From an uncultured Flavobacterium sp. (GTDB lineage: Bacteria > Bacteroidota > Bacteroidia > Flavobacteriales > Flavobacteriaceae), in the NCBI RefSeq assembly GCF_951805225.1, contig NZ_OX638201.1:4278001-4342000 (forward strand): a stretch of DNA of 64,000 bases, in the 5' to 3' direction. The notes below the pieces were generated by a model, which was not told where the DNA came from, did no database searches, and was given only the letters and a program-made list of their open reading frames with translations. The first letter of the stretch is position 1; every line of letters begins with the position of its first letter. Position numbers and translations under genes: made by a program. This document shows positions 1 through 7,720 of the stretch, one piece after another.

Positions 1-10
1 TATAAAACAG

Positions 11-45
11 AATAAAAAAAGCCTGAATTTTACAATTCAGGCTTT
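11..45 (-). terminator. Rho-independent terminator of the NAD/ADP-ribose operon
   Basis: A 12-bp perfect stem (AAAGCCTGAATT, positions 18-29, with its complement at 34-45) closes a 4-base loop. On the minus strand it is followed by a run of seven T. It lies just after the stop codon of the last gene of the operon, so it most likely ends the long transcript that begins near position 10000. Confidence 0.85.
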
Positions 46-53
46 CATTTTAA

Positions 54-1523
54 TTATGCTTCAACATTAATATCACTTTTAACTCGAGATCTAATATCAC
101 TTAAAGATTGATTTGCTAAAAGTTTTCCATCTCTAAAAACCTCCTTCAATTCACCTTGTTTTTCTTCTTCCCAAGAAACATTATCGGTTAAATGATATAT
201 TCCATCAACTAAATCAATTTTCATTAATCCTTTAGCAGATTTTTTAGTTCCGTCGTCTGTAATTGGATCTTTAAAAATAGCTCTTCCTTCGCCATCAACT
301 TCTCCATAAGTAGCTTTCATAGCAAATCCAAAAGTATCTCTTGTGTTATATTGATACGTAAAAGATCCAATTCCAAGAACAACATTTGTAGATGCAAAAC
401 CTTTTGCTTTTAATCTTTCGCAAATTTGGATAGATCTCGCAACAGTAATACTATCGCCGTAAATAGCTCCAATTTGAGGTATAAGCTCTTTATATCCTTT
501 TGCGTTAGTTGCACCTCCAAAAACATCCCAAAGAAGCTCAATTACACCTTTTTTCTCTTCTTCTGTTTTTCCGTTTGGATTTCCGCAGATAATATCAACC
601 GGATCTCCACTATCAGGACGAATCACGACTTTACCTTCTCTGGCAACAATATCTTCTTTTAGACGTGGCAAATAATCAGTTAAAACTTTCCATAAATCCC
701 AAGTATCAGAAACGATAGAAACAATTCCTTTTGGATAAACCTCCGTAACTAATCTTTTGAAAGTTTCACATTCACCTTCAGTAGTTCCCATACACATTAC
801 AGAATGCTCAGTTGCTGCAACAGAACCTGCGATTAATTCAGTATCAGAATTTGCATTGTAATAATCTTCGAAGAAATCAATTACAGGAATTGTATCAGAA
901 CCTGTAAAACTCAACAAATGTCCCGCTGCAGAAGTTATCGCTGCTTCGATTCCGCCCATTCCTCTCATTGAGAAATCGTGCGCCTGCCAATCTACAAATT
1001 CTGGAACAGATGAAGTTTCATCAGCATATTTGTCTAATACTTTTCTATATTCTCTCGCAATTGTAGCCGAATTACAAGGCAACCAAATCACCGCAGAAAG
1101 TAATGTTTCGAAATAATTCGTCAACCAGAAAAATTCCGGAAGCGTATTGTACATCGTAAACATTGGCACTCTCAAAGGTACACTCGCGCCTTCTGGCAAA
1201 GCTTTAAAAACCATCGGAATATATCCTAAATCATGAAGATCTTCGATATGTTTTGTACCGACTTGATTTTCGCCTAAATAATTATTGATTCTTCTTGCGT
1301 ATTTTTTAACCACTTCTTCTTTTGGTTGTTTGAAGAAATCAGCATCAAAATCATGAATAATGTATTTTTTGATGAAATATTGCAATCCAAAAAACACTAC
1401 TTCATCAAGACCTTCAATTCTTGATTTTCTTGGTGTCCAGTTAGAATATACTAATGTGGTTTTGTCTGGATATTGTCTTCTGTGGTCAACTTTGTAACCG
1501 TCGGTTAATAATAATGGGTTCAT
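54..1523 (-). CDS. nadV: Nicotinamide phosphoribosyltransferase family protein (NadV, or a Namat-type transferase)
   Basis: This cytosolic enzyme joins nicotinamide to an activated ribose. Classical NAMPT/NadV uses PRPP and makes NMN. Phage-type Namat homologues use ADP-ribose pyrophosphate and make NAD+ directly. At 489 residues it matches the family length. It has the N-terminal LLLTDGYKVDH motif, FGLQYFIKKY near residue 46, the catalytic-histidine segment SVAATEHSV near 240, SIVSDTWDLW near 270, the phosphate-binding VIRPDSGDP near 303 and a TRDTFG motif near 395, all with counterparts in human NAMPT. It is the last gene of the operon, six bases after its neighbour. No NMN adenylyltransferase is present in the window, which favours a Namat-like role, but the substrate cannot be decided from sequence by eye. 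Family assignment is firm; substrate is open. Confidence 0.9.
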   Translation of the reverse strand: MNPLLLTDGYKVDHRRQYPDKTTLVYSNWTPRKSRIEGLDEVVFFGLQYFIKKYIIHDFDADFFKQPKEEVVKKYARRINNYLGENQVGTKHIEDLHDLGYIPMVFKALPEGASVPLRVPMFTMYNTLPEFFWLTNYFETLLSAVIWLPCNSATIAREYRKVLDKYADETSSVPEFVDWQAHDFSMRGMGGIEAAITSAAGHLLSFTGSDTIPVIDFFEDYYNANSDTELIAGSVAATEHSVMCMGTTEGECETFKRLVTEVYPKGIVSIVSDTWDLWKVLTDYLPRLKEDIVAREGKVVIRPDSGDPVDIICGNPNGKTEEEKKGVIELLWDVFGGATNAKGYKELIPQIGAIYGDSITVARSIQICERLKAKGFASTNVVLGIGSFTYQYNTRDTFGFAMKATYGEVDGEGRAIFKDPITDDGTKKSAKGLMKIDLVDGIYHLTDNVSWEEEKQGELKEVFRDGKLLANQSLSDIRSRVKSDINVEA

Positions 1524-1529
1524 ATTTTG

Positions 1530-1982
1530 TTATTTAAGTAAATTTTGTATTAACTCTTCCAATGTTTTAAACTGTTCTATTGCATATCTTTCACATACAA
1601 TATCAATATTGCCTTTGCGCCAAAAATTTTCTTCAACAACGACTTTCATTTTATTCGATTGTGCATAAAGTCCAAACTCAAGCAAAGATATTGGCGACAT
1701 TGTATCTCCGGCAAAATACATAATAACAATATCTGCATTTTCTAATGCGCCAAGTTCCCAATTTACTTGCTCCTTGAAATCGCTATTTTCTATCGTTTGT
1801 GACCAACTGCTATCCCATTCATTTCTTCTTGGGTTAAAAATAATATAATCGTTTTGTAGCAATTCTTCACATTTTTTCTGCCAGTTTACAGCTTTATCCA
1901 TTTCGATAGAACCAGCAAGAAAAATTGTTTTGAAATCATTTTGCAAAGGAATTGTTTCTGGTGCTTTATAAACTCTTTTCAT
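1530..1982 (-). CDS. Nucleoside 2-deoxyribosyltransferase-like protein (Nuc_deoxyri_tr2 type)
   Basis: The 150-residue protein has the features of the deoxyribosyltransferase-like fold: FLAGSIEM near residue 21, FNPRRNEWD near 49, then a long segment with NWELGALENADIVIMYF and SPISLLEFGLYA. The glutamate of LLEFG occupies the usual catalytic nucleophile position. Family members cleave or exchange N-glycosidic bonds of nucleosides or nucleotides. Its place between a metallophosphatase and the NAMPT homologue suggests a nicotinamide- or ADP-ribose-related nucleotide as substrate, but that is inference. It starts four bases after the preceding phosphatase stop, so the two are almost certainly translated from one mRNA. 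Confidence 0.75.
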   Translation of the reverse strand: MKRVYKAPETIPLQNDFKTIFLAGSIEMDKAVNWQKKCEELLQNDYIIFNPRRNEWDSSWSQTIENSDFKEQVNWELGALENADIVIMYFAGDTMSPISLLEFGLYAQSNKMKVVVEENFWRKGNIDIVCERYAIEQFKTLEELIQNLLK

Positions 1983-1986
1983 ACTT

Positions 1987-2715
1987 CTATTTGTTTCTGC
2001 CTTTTTCTTTTGGATAAAAGGATTGCACTATTTCACTTTGCCAAAATGCTTTTGTTTCAACATCAATACAACTTAATTTTCCGCAAAAACCTGCTCCGGT
2101 ATCAATATTCCAAATATTACAACCTTGCATTGGAATATCAATATTATAATGAAGTGTTGGCGTATGACCAATATAAATCTCATTATAAAGCAATAATCTT
2201 TTAGGATATGAAAGTGAATCTTTCTGGATTCTCTTGTCCATCGTCAAAGCCATTTCCCAAAGTGTTCTGTCCCAGGAATAATTTGTTTTGTAATGTTCTT
2301 TTTCCGGACCATGCATAGACGAAAAACCTGCGTGAATAAACAAATTATTATCCTCATCTACAAAATAATCTTTCATATTGTCAAAAAACTCAAGATGCTT
2401 TTCTTTAGACAACTGATCAATATTCTGATAACTTTCGATAGTTGATTTTCCTCCATGCAAAAACCAAATATCATTTATTACATCATTCATCAGCCATTCG
2501 TGACACCAAACATCATGATTTCCTCTTATAAAAATGCAATCTTGTCTTTGAGATAATTCGATAAGAAAATCAACAACTTGAGCTGATTCGCTCCAACCAT
2601 CGACATAATCGCCAAGAAAAATAAGTCTGTCAGTTTCTGTCATCTCAACTCTCTCCAACAATTGAACTAAAGCTTGCAAACCTCCGTGAATATCTCCAAT
2701 AACTAATGTTCTCAT
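1987..2715 (-). CDS. Calcineurin-like metallophosphoesterase
   Basis: A 242-residue cytosolic phosphatase of the PP2A/ApaH-like group. The three metal-binding motifs are in order: GDIHGG at residues 7-12, FLGDYVDG near 34-41 and IRGNHD near 63-68, followed by a conserved histidine in LFIHAGF near 118. Such enzymes hydrolyse phosphoesters of proteins or small nucleotides. In this operon a plausible substrate is a phosphorylated ADP-ribose such as the product made by KptA, but nothing in the sequence proves it. The first 22 codons are repeated almost perfectly 751 bases upstream, beyond the macro-domain gene (see the repeat entries), a sign of local duplication. Confidence 0.88.
   Translation of the reverse strand: MRTLVIGDIHGGLQALVQLLERVEMTETDRLIFLGDYVDGWSESAQVVDFLIELSQRQDCIFIRGNHDVWCHEWLMNDVINDIWFLHGGKSTIESYQNIDQLSKEKHLEFFDNMKDYFVDEDNNLFIHAGFSSMHGPEKEHYKTNYSWDRTLWEMALTMDKRIQKDSLSYPKRLLLYNEIYIGHTPTLHYNIDIPMQGCNIWNIDTGAGFCGKLSCIDVETKAFWQSEIVQSFYPKEKGRNK
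2644..2706. repeat. 63-bp direct repeat, copy inside the metallophosphatase gene
   Basis: These 63 bases, coding for the N-terminal region of the phosphatase including GDIHGG, recur without a mismatch at 3395-3457, exactly 751 bases away. The macro-domain gene lies between the copies. Confidence 0.95.
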
Positions 2716-2751
2716 TATATTTATTTATAAATGAAGTAGTGTTTTTGTTAT

Positions 2752-3354
2752 TTAATAATCCCAGATTAGTCCTTTTTCGTTTAGTCTATATTGGTACTTT
2801 TGGGTATCGCCGAAAGTTTCATATTCTTTATAATTTCTATTTATAATTTCATCATAAGCCAAAAACATTTGATTAGAAGCAATATGAAAAGGCATTCTTC
2901 CGCATCCGGTACATAAACCCGGAATTGTGACTGTTTCTATTTTAGGATTATTTATACAAGCTATCAAAATTGCTTTCATAGCTAAAAAAGCATTTACTGA
3001 AGTTGCAATATTAAAGCTCATCGGAACTCGCATAGTTGGAGCTGAAATTAAAAAAGGAACTTCATTATCTCCTGTTTCTAATGTGATTGACCTTCCAATT
3101 AACAGTTCTCTTTCATCAAGTTGAGCAATTTTTGCTTGTAGTTCATCCTGCAAATGCCATCCAAATCTTTCTGACAAATGCCAATCTAATCCGCCGTCCA
3201 TGAATCCAAATGAATTTGCCGGACTTACAACTGCGTCAGATTTTATTTTTGTAATATCTCCTTTTATTATACTGACATTCTCACATTCTGAAAAATCATT
3301 TCTCCATGAATTGCCAAGTTCATCCTCTAAGTAAACTAATTTTATATGCAGCAT
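2752..3354 (-). CDS. Macro domain protein (ADP-ribose binding or hydrolysing)
   Basis: The 200-residue protein is a single macro domain. It has the substrate-loop signature KSDAVVSPANSFGFMDGGLD near residues 38-57 and a second glycine-rich loop, PGLCTGCGRMP, near 145. Macro domains bind ADP-ribose; many remove it from proteins or nucleic acids, or process ADP-ribose phosphates. The asparagine in SPANS and the GGLD segment match catalytically active MacroD- or Appr-processing members better than pure readers. It is flanked by the 63-bp direct repeats. It differs clearly from the second macro domain further upstream in the operon, so the two probably act on different adducts. Confidence 0.87.
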   Translation of the reverse strand: MLHIKLVYLEDELGNSWRNDFSECENVSIIKGDITKIKSDAVVSPANSFGFMDGGLDWHLSERFGWHLQDELQAKIAQLDERELLIGRSITLETGDNEVPFLISAPTMRVPMSFNIATSVNAFLAMKAILIACINNPKIETVTIPGLCTGCGRMPFHIASNQMFLAYDEIINRNYKEYETFGDTQKYQYRLNEKGLIWDY

Positions 3355-3394
3355 ATTTTTTGAATTAAAATTGAATGTATTTTTCGATCAATTC

Positions 3395-3457
3395 CTCAAC
3401 TCTCTCCAACAATTGAACTAAAGCTTGCAAACCTCCGTGAATATCTCCAATAACTAA
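3395..3457. pseudogene. Remnant of a second metallophosphatase 5' end (63-bp direct repeat copy)
   Basis: This gap between the macro-domain and oxygenase genes holds an exact 63-bp copy of the phosphatase N-terminal coding region. On the minus strand an open frame reads through RTLVIGDIHGG and continues past the repeat for about ten unrelated codons to a TAA near 3367. There is no in-frame ATG at its beginning. It is best read as the truncated relic of a duplicated phosphatase gene, left where the macro-domain gene was inserted or where a tandem copy collapsed. Confidence 0.8.
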
Positions 3458-3477
3458 AGTTCGTTCATCAATTAAAT

Positions 3478-4032
3478 CTAATCTTTAAGTTTATACATAA
3501 TATCACTTCTTAAAACATACTTTATCCCCGAAATCAGAGCCGTTCCTTCATGACGCTGACTATGTTCAAAAATAAGCGCAGTTCCTGTTTTAGGCGTAAT
3601 AATTTCACCCGAAGCAAATTTTGTTTCTCCGCCCTCATATATTTCATTCAAATAAATGAGAAATGTATAATAACTAAATTCCGACTCACTTCGTTTATAG
3701 CTTCCATCGCGGTGCATTTTAAAACGCTGACCTGGATTATACTTGTAAAACCTGAACATTTCATTTAATCCCGTGGCTGTAGTGTTTGCCACTTCAGACT
3801 TAACATAAGGCTTCAGTTTTTGCCAAAAGAAAGATGCATATTCATTATCCTGATACATGATACGTTCGTTATTACGCACCATTTTCATCATTTTCTGTGC
3901 TCCGTCAATATTTACTCCAGCTTCTTCAAAACCAATTTGCTCACTTTTCTCTATTAATTCATTACATTCATCAACAGTAAGAAAATTGTCGATCGTATAA
4001 ATTTCCAGTGTATCATTAATAATGTTTAGCAT
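3478..4032 (-). CDS. 2-oxoglutarate/Fe(II)-dependent oxygenase (prolyl-4-hydroxylase-like)
   Basis: A 184-residue enzyme with the double-stranded beta-helix iron site: the HxD pair in FKMHRDGSY near residue 107, the distal histidine in EHSQRHEGT near 157, and a basic 2-oxoglutarate-binding residue in KYVLRSDIMY near 172. The spacing fits the P4H/EGL-9 type. Relatives hydroxylate protein or nucleic-acid side chains. It is the only redox enzyme in an operon otherwise devoted to ADP-ribose and NAD chemistry, 15 bases after an ADP-ribosylglycohydrolase gene. The substrate is unknown; oxidative removal of a modification or hydroxylation of a translation component are possibilities from known relatives. 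Confidence 0.83.
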   Translation of the reverse strand: MLNIINDTLEIYTIDNFLTVDECNELIEKSEQIGFEEAGVNIDGAQKMMKMVRNNERIMYQDNEYASFFWQKLKPYVKSEVANTTATGLNEMFRFYKYNPGQRFKMHRDGSYKRSESEFSYYTFLIYLNEIYEGGETKFASGEIITPKTGTALIFEHSQRHEGTALISGIKYVLRSDIMYKLKD

Positions 4033-4047
4033 AATTATACATTTGAA

Positions 4048-4887
4048 TTAATTAAACTTATTATCTAGAGCTGTATCTAATTTTATCAGAAAATCTTTCC
4101 CGAATTTATCATTCTCTAAACCTTCGTATAAGAAAGTAGGCAACGTTTTATCACAATTTTGTTTATGACTTAAAATTGCCATACACAAAGCAGCGACAGT
4201 ATCAGTATCTCCGCCATAATCTATACTTGTTTTTAAACAATCGCTCATAGAATTCGCTTCCGAAACAATTTTAATAACAGATTGCGTCGTTGGATATCCG
4301 TGCATATCTATTGGCGAAGTAATCTTATAGGTTTCGTTTTCCTTCAAAGTTTCATTCAAAAACGGAATCAAAGTTGTTCCATCACCTAAATTATATTTAA
4401 AATAATGAACCGCCAAAGCAATACGTTTCGCACAACTAATTCCTTCGATTGTATGATGAGAAGTTTTTGCCTGAATTTCGCAAAACTCCATTAACTGATT
4501 AATATCTTTTAAATATCCTATAGAATACGCTCGCATTGCAGAACCGTTTCCGTTACTGCCATTATCTATTATTTTGATAAAATCAGCTCCATTTTTACTT
4601 GCGTCCAAAGCATTGTAAACCCGATCTGAATATCCTCTTCTTTTATCTCTGTGAAAAACTTCGACAAACTTATCTCCAACTTTAATCTCGTTCCAATTAT
4701 CATCTTCTAATAACAATTCCGAAATTGCAATTGCCATTTGAGTATCGTCTGTATATCTTTTATAAATCTCCGTATAAAGTCCGTGTTTATGATATTGAGT
4801 CAAATCGTTATTTTGAATAATAAAATCTAAATCTCGAAATTCAAAACCTGCACCATATGCATCGCCTATTGCTGCTTCTAGTATCAT
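4048..4887 (-). CDS. ADP-ribosylglycohydrolase (DraG/ARH family), second in operon
   Basis: The 279-residue all-helical hydrolase removes ADP-ribose from modified side chains or nucleic acids with a di-magnesium centre. Metal-binding motifs are visible: GDAYGAGFEF near residue 8, YTDDTQMA near 45, GNGSAMR near 113 and YGGDTDTVAAL near 228. All key acidic residues are present, so it should be active. It differs widely from the 313-residue paralogue upstream in the same operon, which suggests different linkages or targets. Its product, free ADP-ribose, is a possible substrate for the kinase-transferase pair at the operon ends. Confidence 0.9.
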   Translation of the reverse strand: MILEAAIGDAYGAGFEFRDLDFIIQNNDLTQYHKHGLYTEIYKRYTDDTQMAIAISELLLEDDNWNEIKVGDKFVEVFHRDKRRGYSDRVYNALDASKNGADFIKIIDNGSNGNGSAMRAYSIGYLKDINQLMEFCEIQAKTSHHTIEGISCAKRIALAVHYFKYNLGDGTTLIPFLNETLKENETYKITSPIDMHGYPTTQSVIKIVSEANSMSDCLKTSIDYGGDTDTVAALCMAILSHKQNCDKTLPTFLYEGLENDKFGKDFLIKLDTALDNKFN

Positions 4888-4929
4888 AATTATTGTTTTT
4901 GGTTGTTAATTTGAATGTGGTAATTCTGT

Positions 4930-5484
4930 TTAAGATTTAAACTCAATGTATTTTGAAGGAACTTCGTCTGTCAACCACACATTATTTTCGGATAAATAAA
5001 ACTTAAATCCGTCTCTATACATATCGCCACTTCTTACGGTTAGAATTTGAGGAACTCCCCTTCTTCCTCCTACTTTAATCGCAGTTTCACGATCTTTCGA
5101 AAGATGAACATGTTGACGACTCATTTTTTGTAAACCTTCTTTTTTAATGTCTTCTAAAAATTTTGCAACCGTTCCGTGATATAAAAATTCCGAAGGTTCT
5201 GCTTCATTCAGGTTTAATTCTACCGAAATTGAATGTCCCTGACTTGCTCTTATTTTCGTTTTATCTTCATTAAAAGCAAAACGTTTTTTATCATTATTTT
5301 CTACAACGTAATCTAAAAGTTCTACAGTCATTTGATTTTGACTTCCTCTATTATTGCATTTTTCAATTAGTTCTTCAACATCAGCCCAACCATTTTCGTC
5401 TAATTTTAATCCGATGGTTTCTGGTGAATGTCTTAAAACCAGACTTAGAAATTTGCTTACGCTCTTTGCTATTTTCTCATTCAT
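4930..5484 (-). CDS. kptA: RNA 2'-phosphotransferase (Tpt1/KptA family)
   Basis: KptA transfers an internal RNA 2'-phosphate to NAD+, releasing nicotinamide and ADP-ribose 1'',2''-cyclic phosphate. At 184 residues the length is typical. The N-terminal winged-helix part has SKFLSLVLRHSPETIGL, followed by RASQGHSISV near 87, FLYHGT near 105, the HVHLSKD segment near 127 and GRRGVPQILTV near 143. The catalytic Arg-His-Arg-Arg set is intact (LRH, RASQGH, YHGT, RRG). It overlaps the upstream DUF4291 gene by eight bases, so translation is probably coupled. It consumes NAD+ and yields nicotinamide and an ADP-ribose derivative, both possible inputs of the operon. Confidence 0.93.
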   Translation of the reverse strand: MNEKIAKSVSKFLSLVLRHSPETIGLKLDENGWADVEELIEKCNNRGSQNQMTVELLDYVVENNDKKRFAFNEDKTKIRASQGHSISVELNLNEAEPSEFLYHGTVAKFLEDIKKEGLQKMSRQHVHLSKDRETAIKVGGRRGVPQILTVRSGDMYRDGFKFYLSENNVWLTDEVPSKYIEFKS

Positions 5485-6124
5485 GATTTCCAGAGATTTG
5501 TAATTTCTTATTCAATTCTTCATCTTTAAAAAGAAAAGGTTTTTCAACGGGAACTAACAAATTTTCCAATTGTTGATTCTGCACAAAATAGTATTGCTCT
5601 TTTACAAAATCTGTAATATTTTCAATTAATATTATATCTTCTTTGACAAAAGTTTTTACAAAATCATCTCTTAAGCCAATCTGAATAGCTCTTCTTTCAA
5701 GCTTATTTCCGTAAGGATCATGATCAGGATCCCATTGCAATCTTACAGAAGATGTTTTGACCTCATTTTGCCATTCTTCCCGACTCATTCCAAGTGAATC
5801 ATCATAAGTGGAATAAACTGCATTTTGTAAATACTTATTGAATGCTGAAATTTTAAGATGAATTGCCAAAACAACTTCTTGTCCTTCTTTAGTTCCCCAT
5901 CCGTTTCGATACATCATCCAAAGAAAATTAGGTTTAATCCAAGTCATTCTGCTAAGACTAAATTCTCCTCCAAAAAACTGATTATTCGCCGCAAATTCGC
6001 CGATTTCTTTTCTATAAGATTGATAAACTATTATTTCTTCCTCGTCATATTGAGCCATAATGTGATAGCCTGATTTTGGCCATTCTGTTATTTGCTCATC
6101 ATATTTTTTTAATTCTATTTTCAT
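5477..6124 (-). CDS. DUF4291 domain protein
   Basis: A 215-residue protein recognisable as DUF4291 by HIMAQYDEEEIIVYQSYR near residues 21-38, GEFSLSRMTWIKPNFLWMMY near 53-72, and the RLQWDPDHDPYG segment near 128. No reaction is established for this family to my knowledge. The R-M-x-W-I-K-P-x-F-L-W-M block is the family signature. Stop and start overlap with kptA (eight bases), a constant pairing that implies a joint task, perhaps making or sensing the RNA end that KptA repairs. Function unknown; family assignment is confident. Confidence 0.85.
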   Translation of the reverse strand: MKIELKKYDEQITEWPKSGYHIMAQYDEEEIIVYQSYRKEIGEFAANNQFFGGEFSLSRMTWIKPNFLWMMYRNGWGTKEGQEVVLAIHLKISAFNKYLQNAVYSTYDDSLGMSREEWQNEVKTSSVRLQWDPDHDPYGNKLERRAIQIGLRDDFVKTFVKEDIILIENITDFVKEQYYFVQNQQLENLLVPVEKPFLFKDEELNKKLQISGNHE

Positions 6125-6194
6125 TATATTTTGTACACAATATCTTCATTGTGTTATTTTTATTTTTAACTAAACAGTTTGATTTTTATTCTTT

Positions 6195-6665
6195 CTAAAA
6201 ATCATAAACGGTTACTTCAACATCATTATTAGAAAGTGTTTCCAAAATAATAGGTTCTACCATCTCCCACTTTCCGCCTGCTAAACCACAACCAATTCTA
6301 GGCATATGAATAGTCGCTTTGTTATCTTGCGCAAAAAGAGCAACTTGTTTTAAACCTTCTTCAATAGCATCATATCTAATTGGCGCATTTCCATTCTCGT
6401 CCTTGTTAATTTTGTGTTGGCCAATTAAATTTGCTACCCAAAGATCTTCTTCAACCTGAACGAATTGAACTTTCCCCAATTCAAAATCATCCTTTGATTT
6501 AAACCATTCTCTATATTGATTTTCTGGTTTTTTCCATCTTTTAGAAATAGCTATTACAAATCCTTTTCCCCAACCTCCAATGTCATTGCAAACGTGAACG
6601 ATTAACTTATTTTCTGATGCTTGAGGAGATGTCGCATCACCTTTTATATATTTAATATCTTTCAT
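6195..6665 (-). CDS. Macro domain protein (Poa1/TARG1-like), first in operon
   Basis: A compact 156-residue macro domain. The start IKYIKGDATSP and IVHVCNDIGGWGKGFV near residues 23-38, with RIGCGLAGGKW near 122, resemble the Poa1/TARG1 (ALC1-like) branch. Members of that branch hydrolyse ADP-ribose 1''-phosphate or ester- and nucleobase-linked ADP-ribose. The glycine-rich second loop is complete. It sits just before DUF4291-kptA in transcription order, and KptA makes a cyclic-phosphate form of ADP-ribose, so Appr-1''-p processing is an attractive but unproven role. Confidence 0.88.
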   Translation of the reverse strand: MKDIKYIKGDATSPQASENKLIVHVCNDIGGWGKGFVIAISKRWKKPENQYREWFKSKDDFELGKVQFVQVEEDLWVANLIGQHKINKDENGNAPIRYDAIEEGLKQVALFAQDNKATIHMPRIGCGLAGGKWEMVEPIILETLSNNDVEVTVYDF

Positions 6666-6680
6666 TTATCTATTTTTATC

Positions 6681-6752
6681 AAACGTTCCTACGGAACGTA
6701 AACAAAACTCCTTACTATTAGTTCTACCGATGAAATGTTCCTATGGAACAAA
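6681..6752. repeat. Two GTTCC/GGAAC palindromic units
   Basis: The gap between the macro and ADP-ribosylglycohydrolase genes has ACGTTCCTACGGAACGT and, about 50 bases on, TGTTCCTATGGAACA. Both are short palindromes of the same type as the units at 25320-25571. They look like dispersed repetitive extragenic elements and not gene-specific operators. Confidence 0.7.
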
Positions 6753-6771
6753 AAAAATGTATTTAGAATTT

Positions 6772-7713
6772 TTAATTTTTCAATTCTAAAGACAATCGTT
6801 TGCACAAATCATCAATATCATTTTTTCTTGCTAATACCGAAATCCACTTTTCAGGAATATTTTCAATTCCGTAATAAATACCGGATAAACCTCCAGCAAT
6901 TGCTGCAGTTGTATCTGTATCTTCACCTAAGTTTACTGCTTTCAAAACAGTTTCTTCATAAGAATTACTATTCAAAAAACACCAAAAACTAGCTTGTAAA
7001 CTATCAAGTACATATCCTGATGAGTGAATATTAATTTCTGGATAAGTCGAAATATCATGAAGCAAAACTCTATCAAACAATTGAATTTCTATTGGATTAA
7101 ATTTCTTATCGCTTAAAAAATCAGAAACAATCTTTTGCATTCTTGTATATGCTTCTACCTTATCATTTCCATTTAAAATTTCTAAGCAATAAACGACATA
7201 TATAAAACAAGCAAATACGGAACGAAAATGTGCGTGAGTAATAGACGATACTTCCTTTACTTTTTTGTAAATAACCTCAATATCTCTTTCATTTTGCAGA
7301 TAAAAAGCTAAAGGTAAAATTCTCATCAAAGAACCATTTCCGTTATCTTCTTCATAAAAACCACCACATAATTCCGGTTCATATCCTTTCCCAATATTAT
7401 GAATTGCATGTCTGGTCGCAATTCCAATATCAAAAACTTGTCCGTGTGGCGTCCATAATTCTGCATTATACCATTTCACAAAATTTCTGGCAATATCAAA
7501 TAAATCAAAGCCTTTACACAAACTTTCGGCTAAACAAAAAGCAAGTGAACTATCATCGCTCCATGTTCCTGCTGGTTGGTGATGTGTTCCAAAACCTATC
7601 ATTTCAGAAACAGGATTTTCTTTTAACTCAGATCTTGAATAGAACTCAACCGGAACACCCAAAGCATCTCCAACCGCTAATCCAAACAAACCTGATTTTA
7701 TTTTGGTTTCCAT
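6772..7713 (-). CDS. ADP-ribosylglycohydrolase (DraG/ARH family), first in operon
   Basis: A 313-residue hydrolase of the DraG/ARH family. Motifs include GLAVGDALGVPVEF near residue 11, GTWSDDSSLAFCLAESL near 49, NGNGSLMRILPLAF near 126, ITHAHFRS near 154 and NLGEDTDTTAAIAGGL near 266. The metal ligands in WSDDS and EDTDT are intact. The WSDD..SLA and EDTDT form is common in bacterial ARH3- or DraG-like enzymes acting on serine- or arginine-linked ADP-ribose; the exact linkage cannot be told. Only seven bases separate it from the NADAR gene before it. Confidence 0.9.
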   Translation of the reverse strand: METKIKSGLFGLAVGDALGVPVEFYSRSELKENPVSEMIGFGTHHQPAGTWSDDSSLAFCLAESLCKGFDLFDIARNFVKWYNAELWTPHGQVFDIGIATRHAIHNIGKGYEPELCGGFYEEDNGNGSLMRILPLAFYLQNERDIEVIYKKVKEVSSITHAHFRSVFACFIYVVYCLEILNGNDKVEAYTRMQKIVSDFLSDKKFNPIEIQLFDRVLLHDISTYPEINIHSSGYVLDSLQASFWCFLNSNSYEETVLKAVNLGEDTDTTAAIAGGLSGIYYGIENIPEKWISVLARKNDIDDLCKRLSLELKN

Positions 7714-7720
7714 AATTCAA

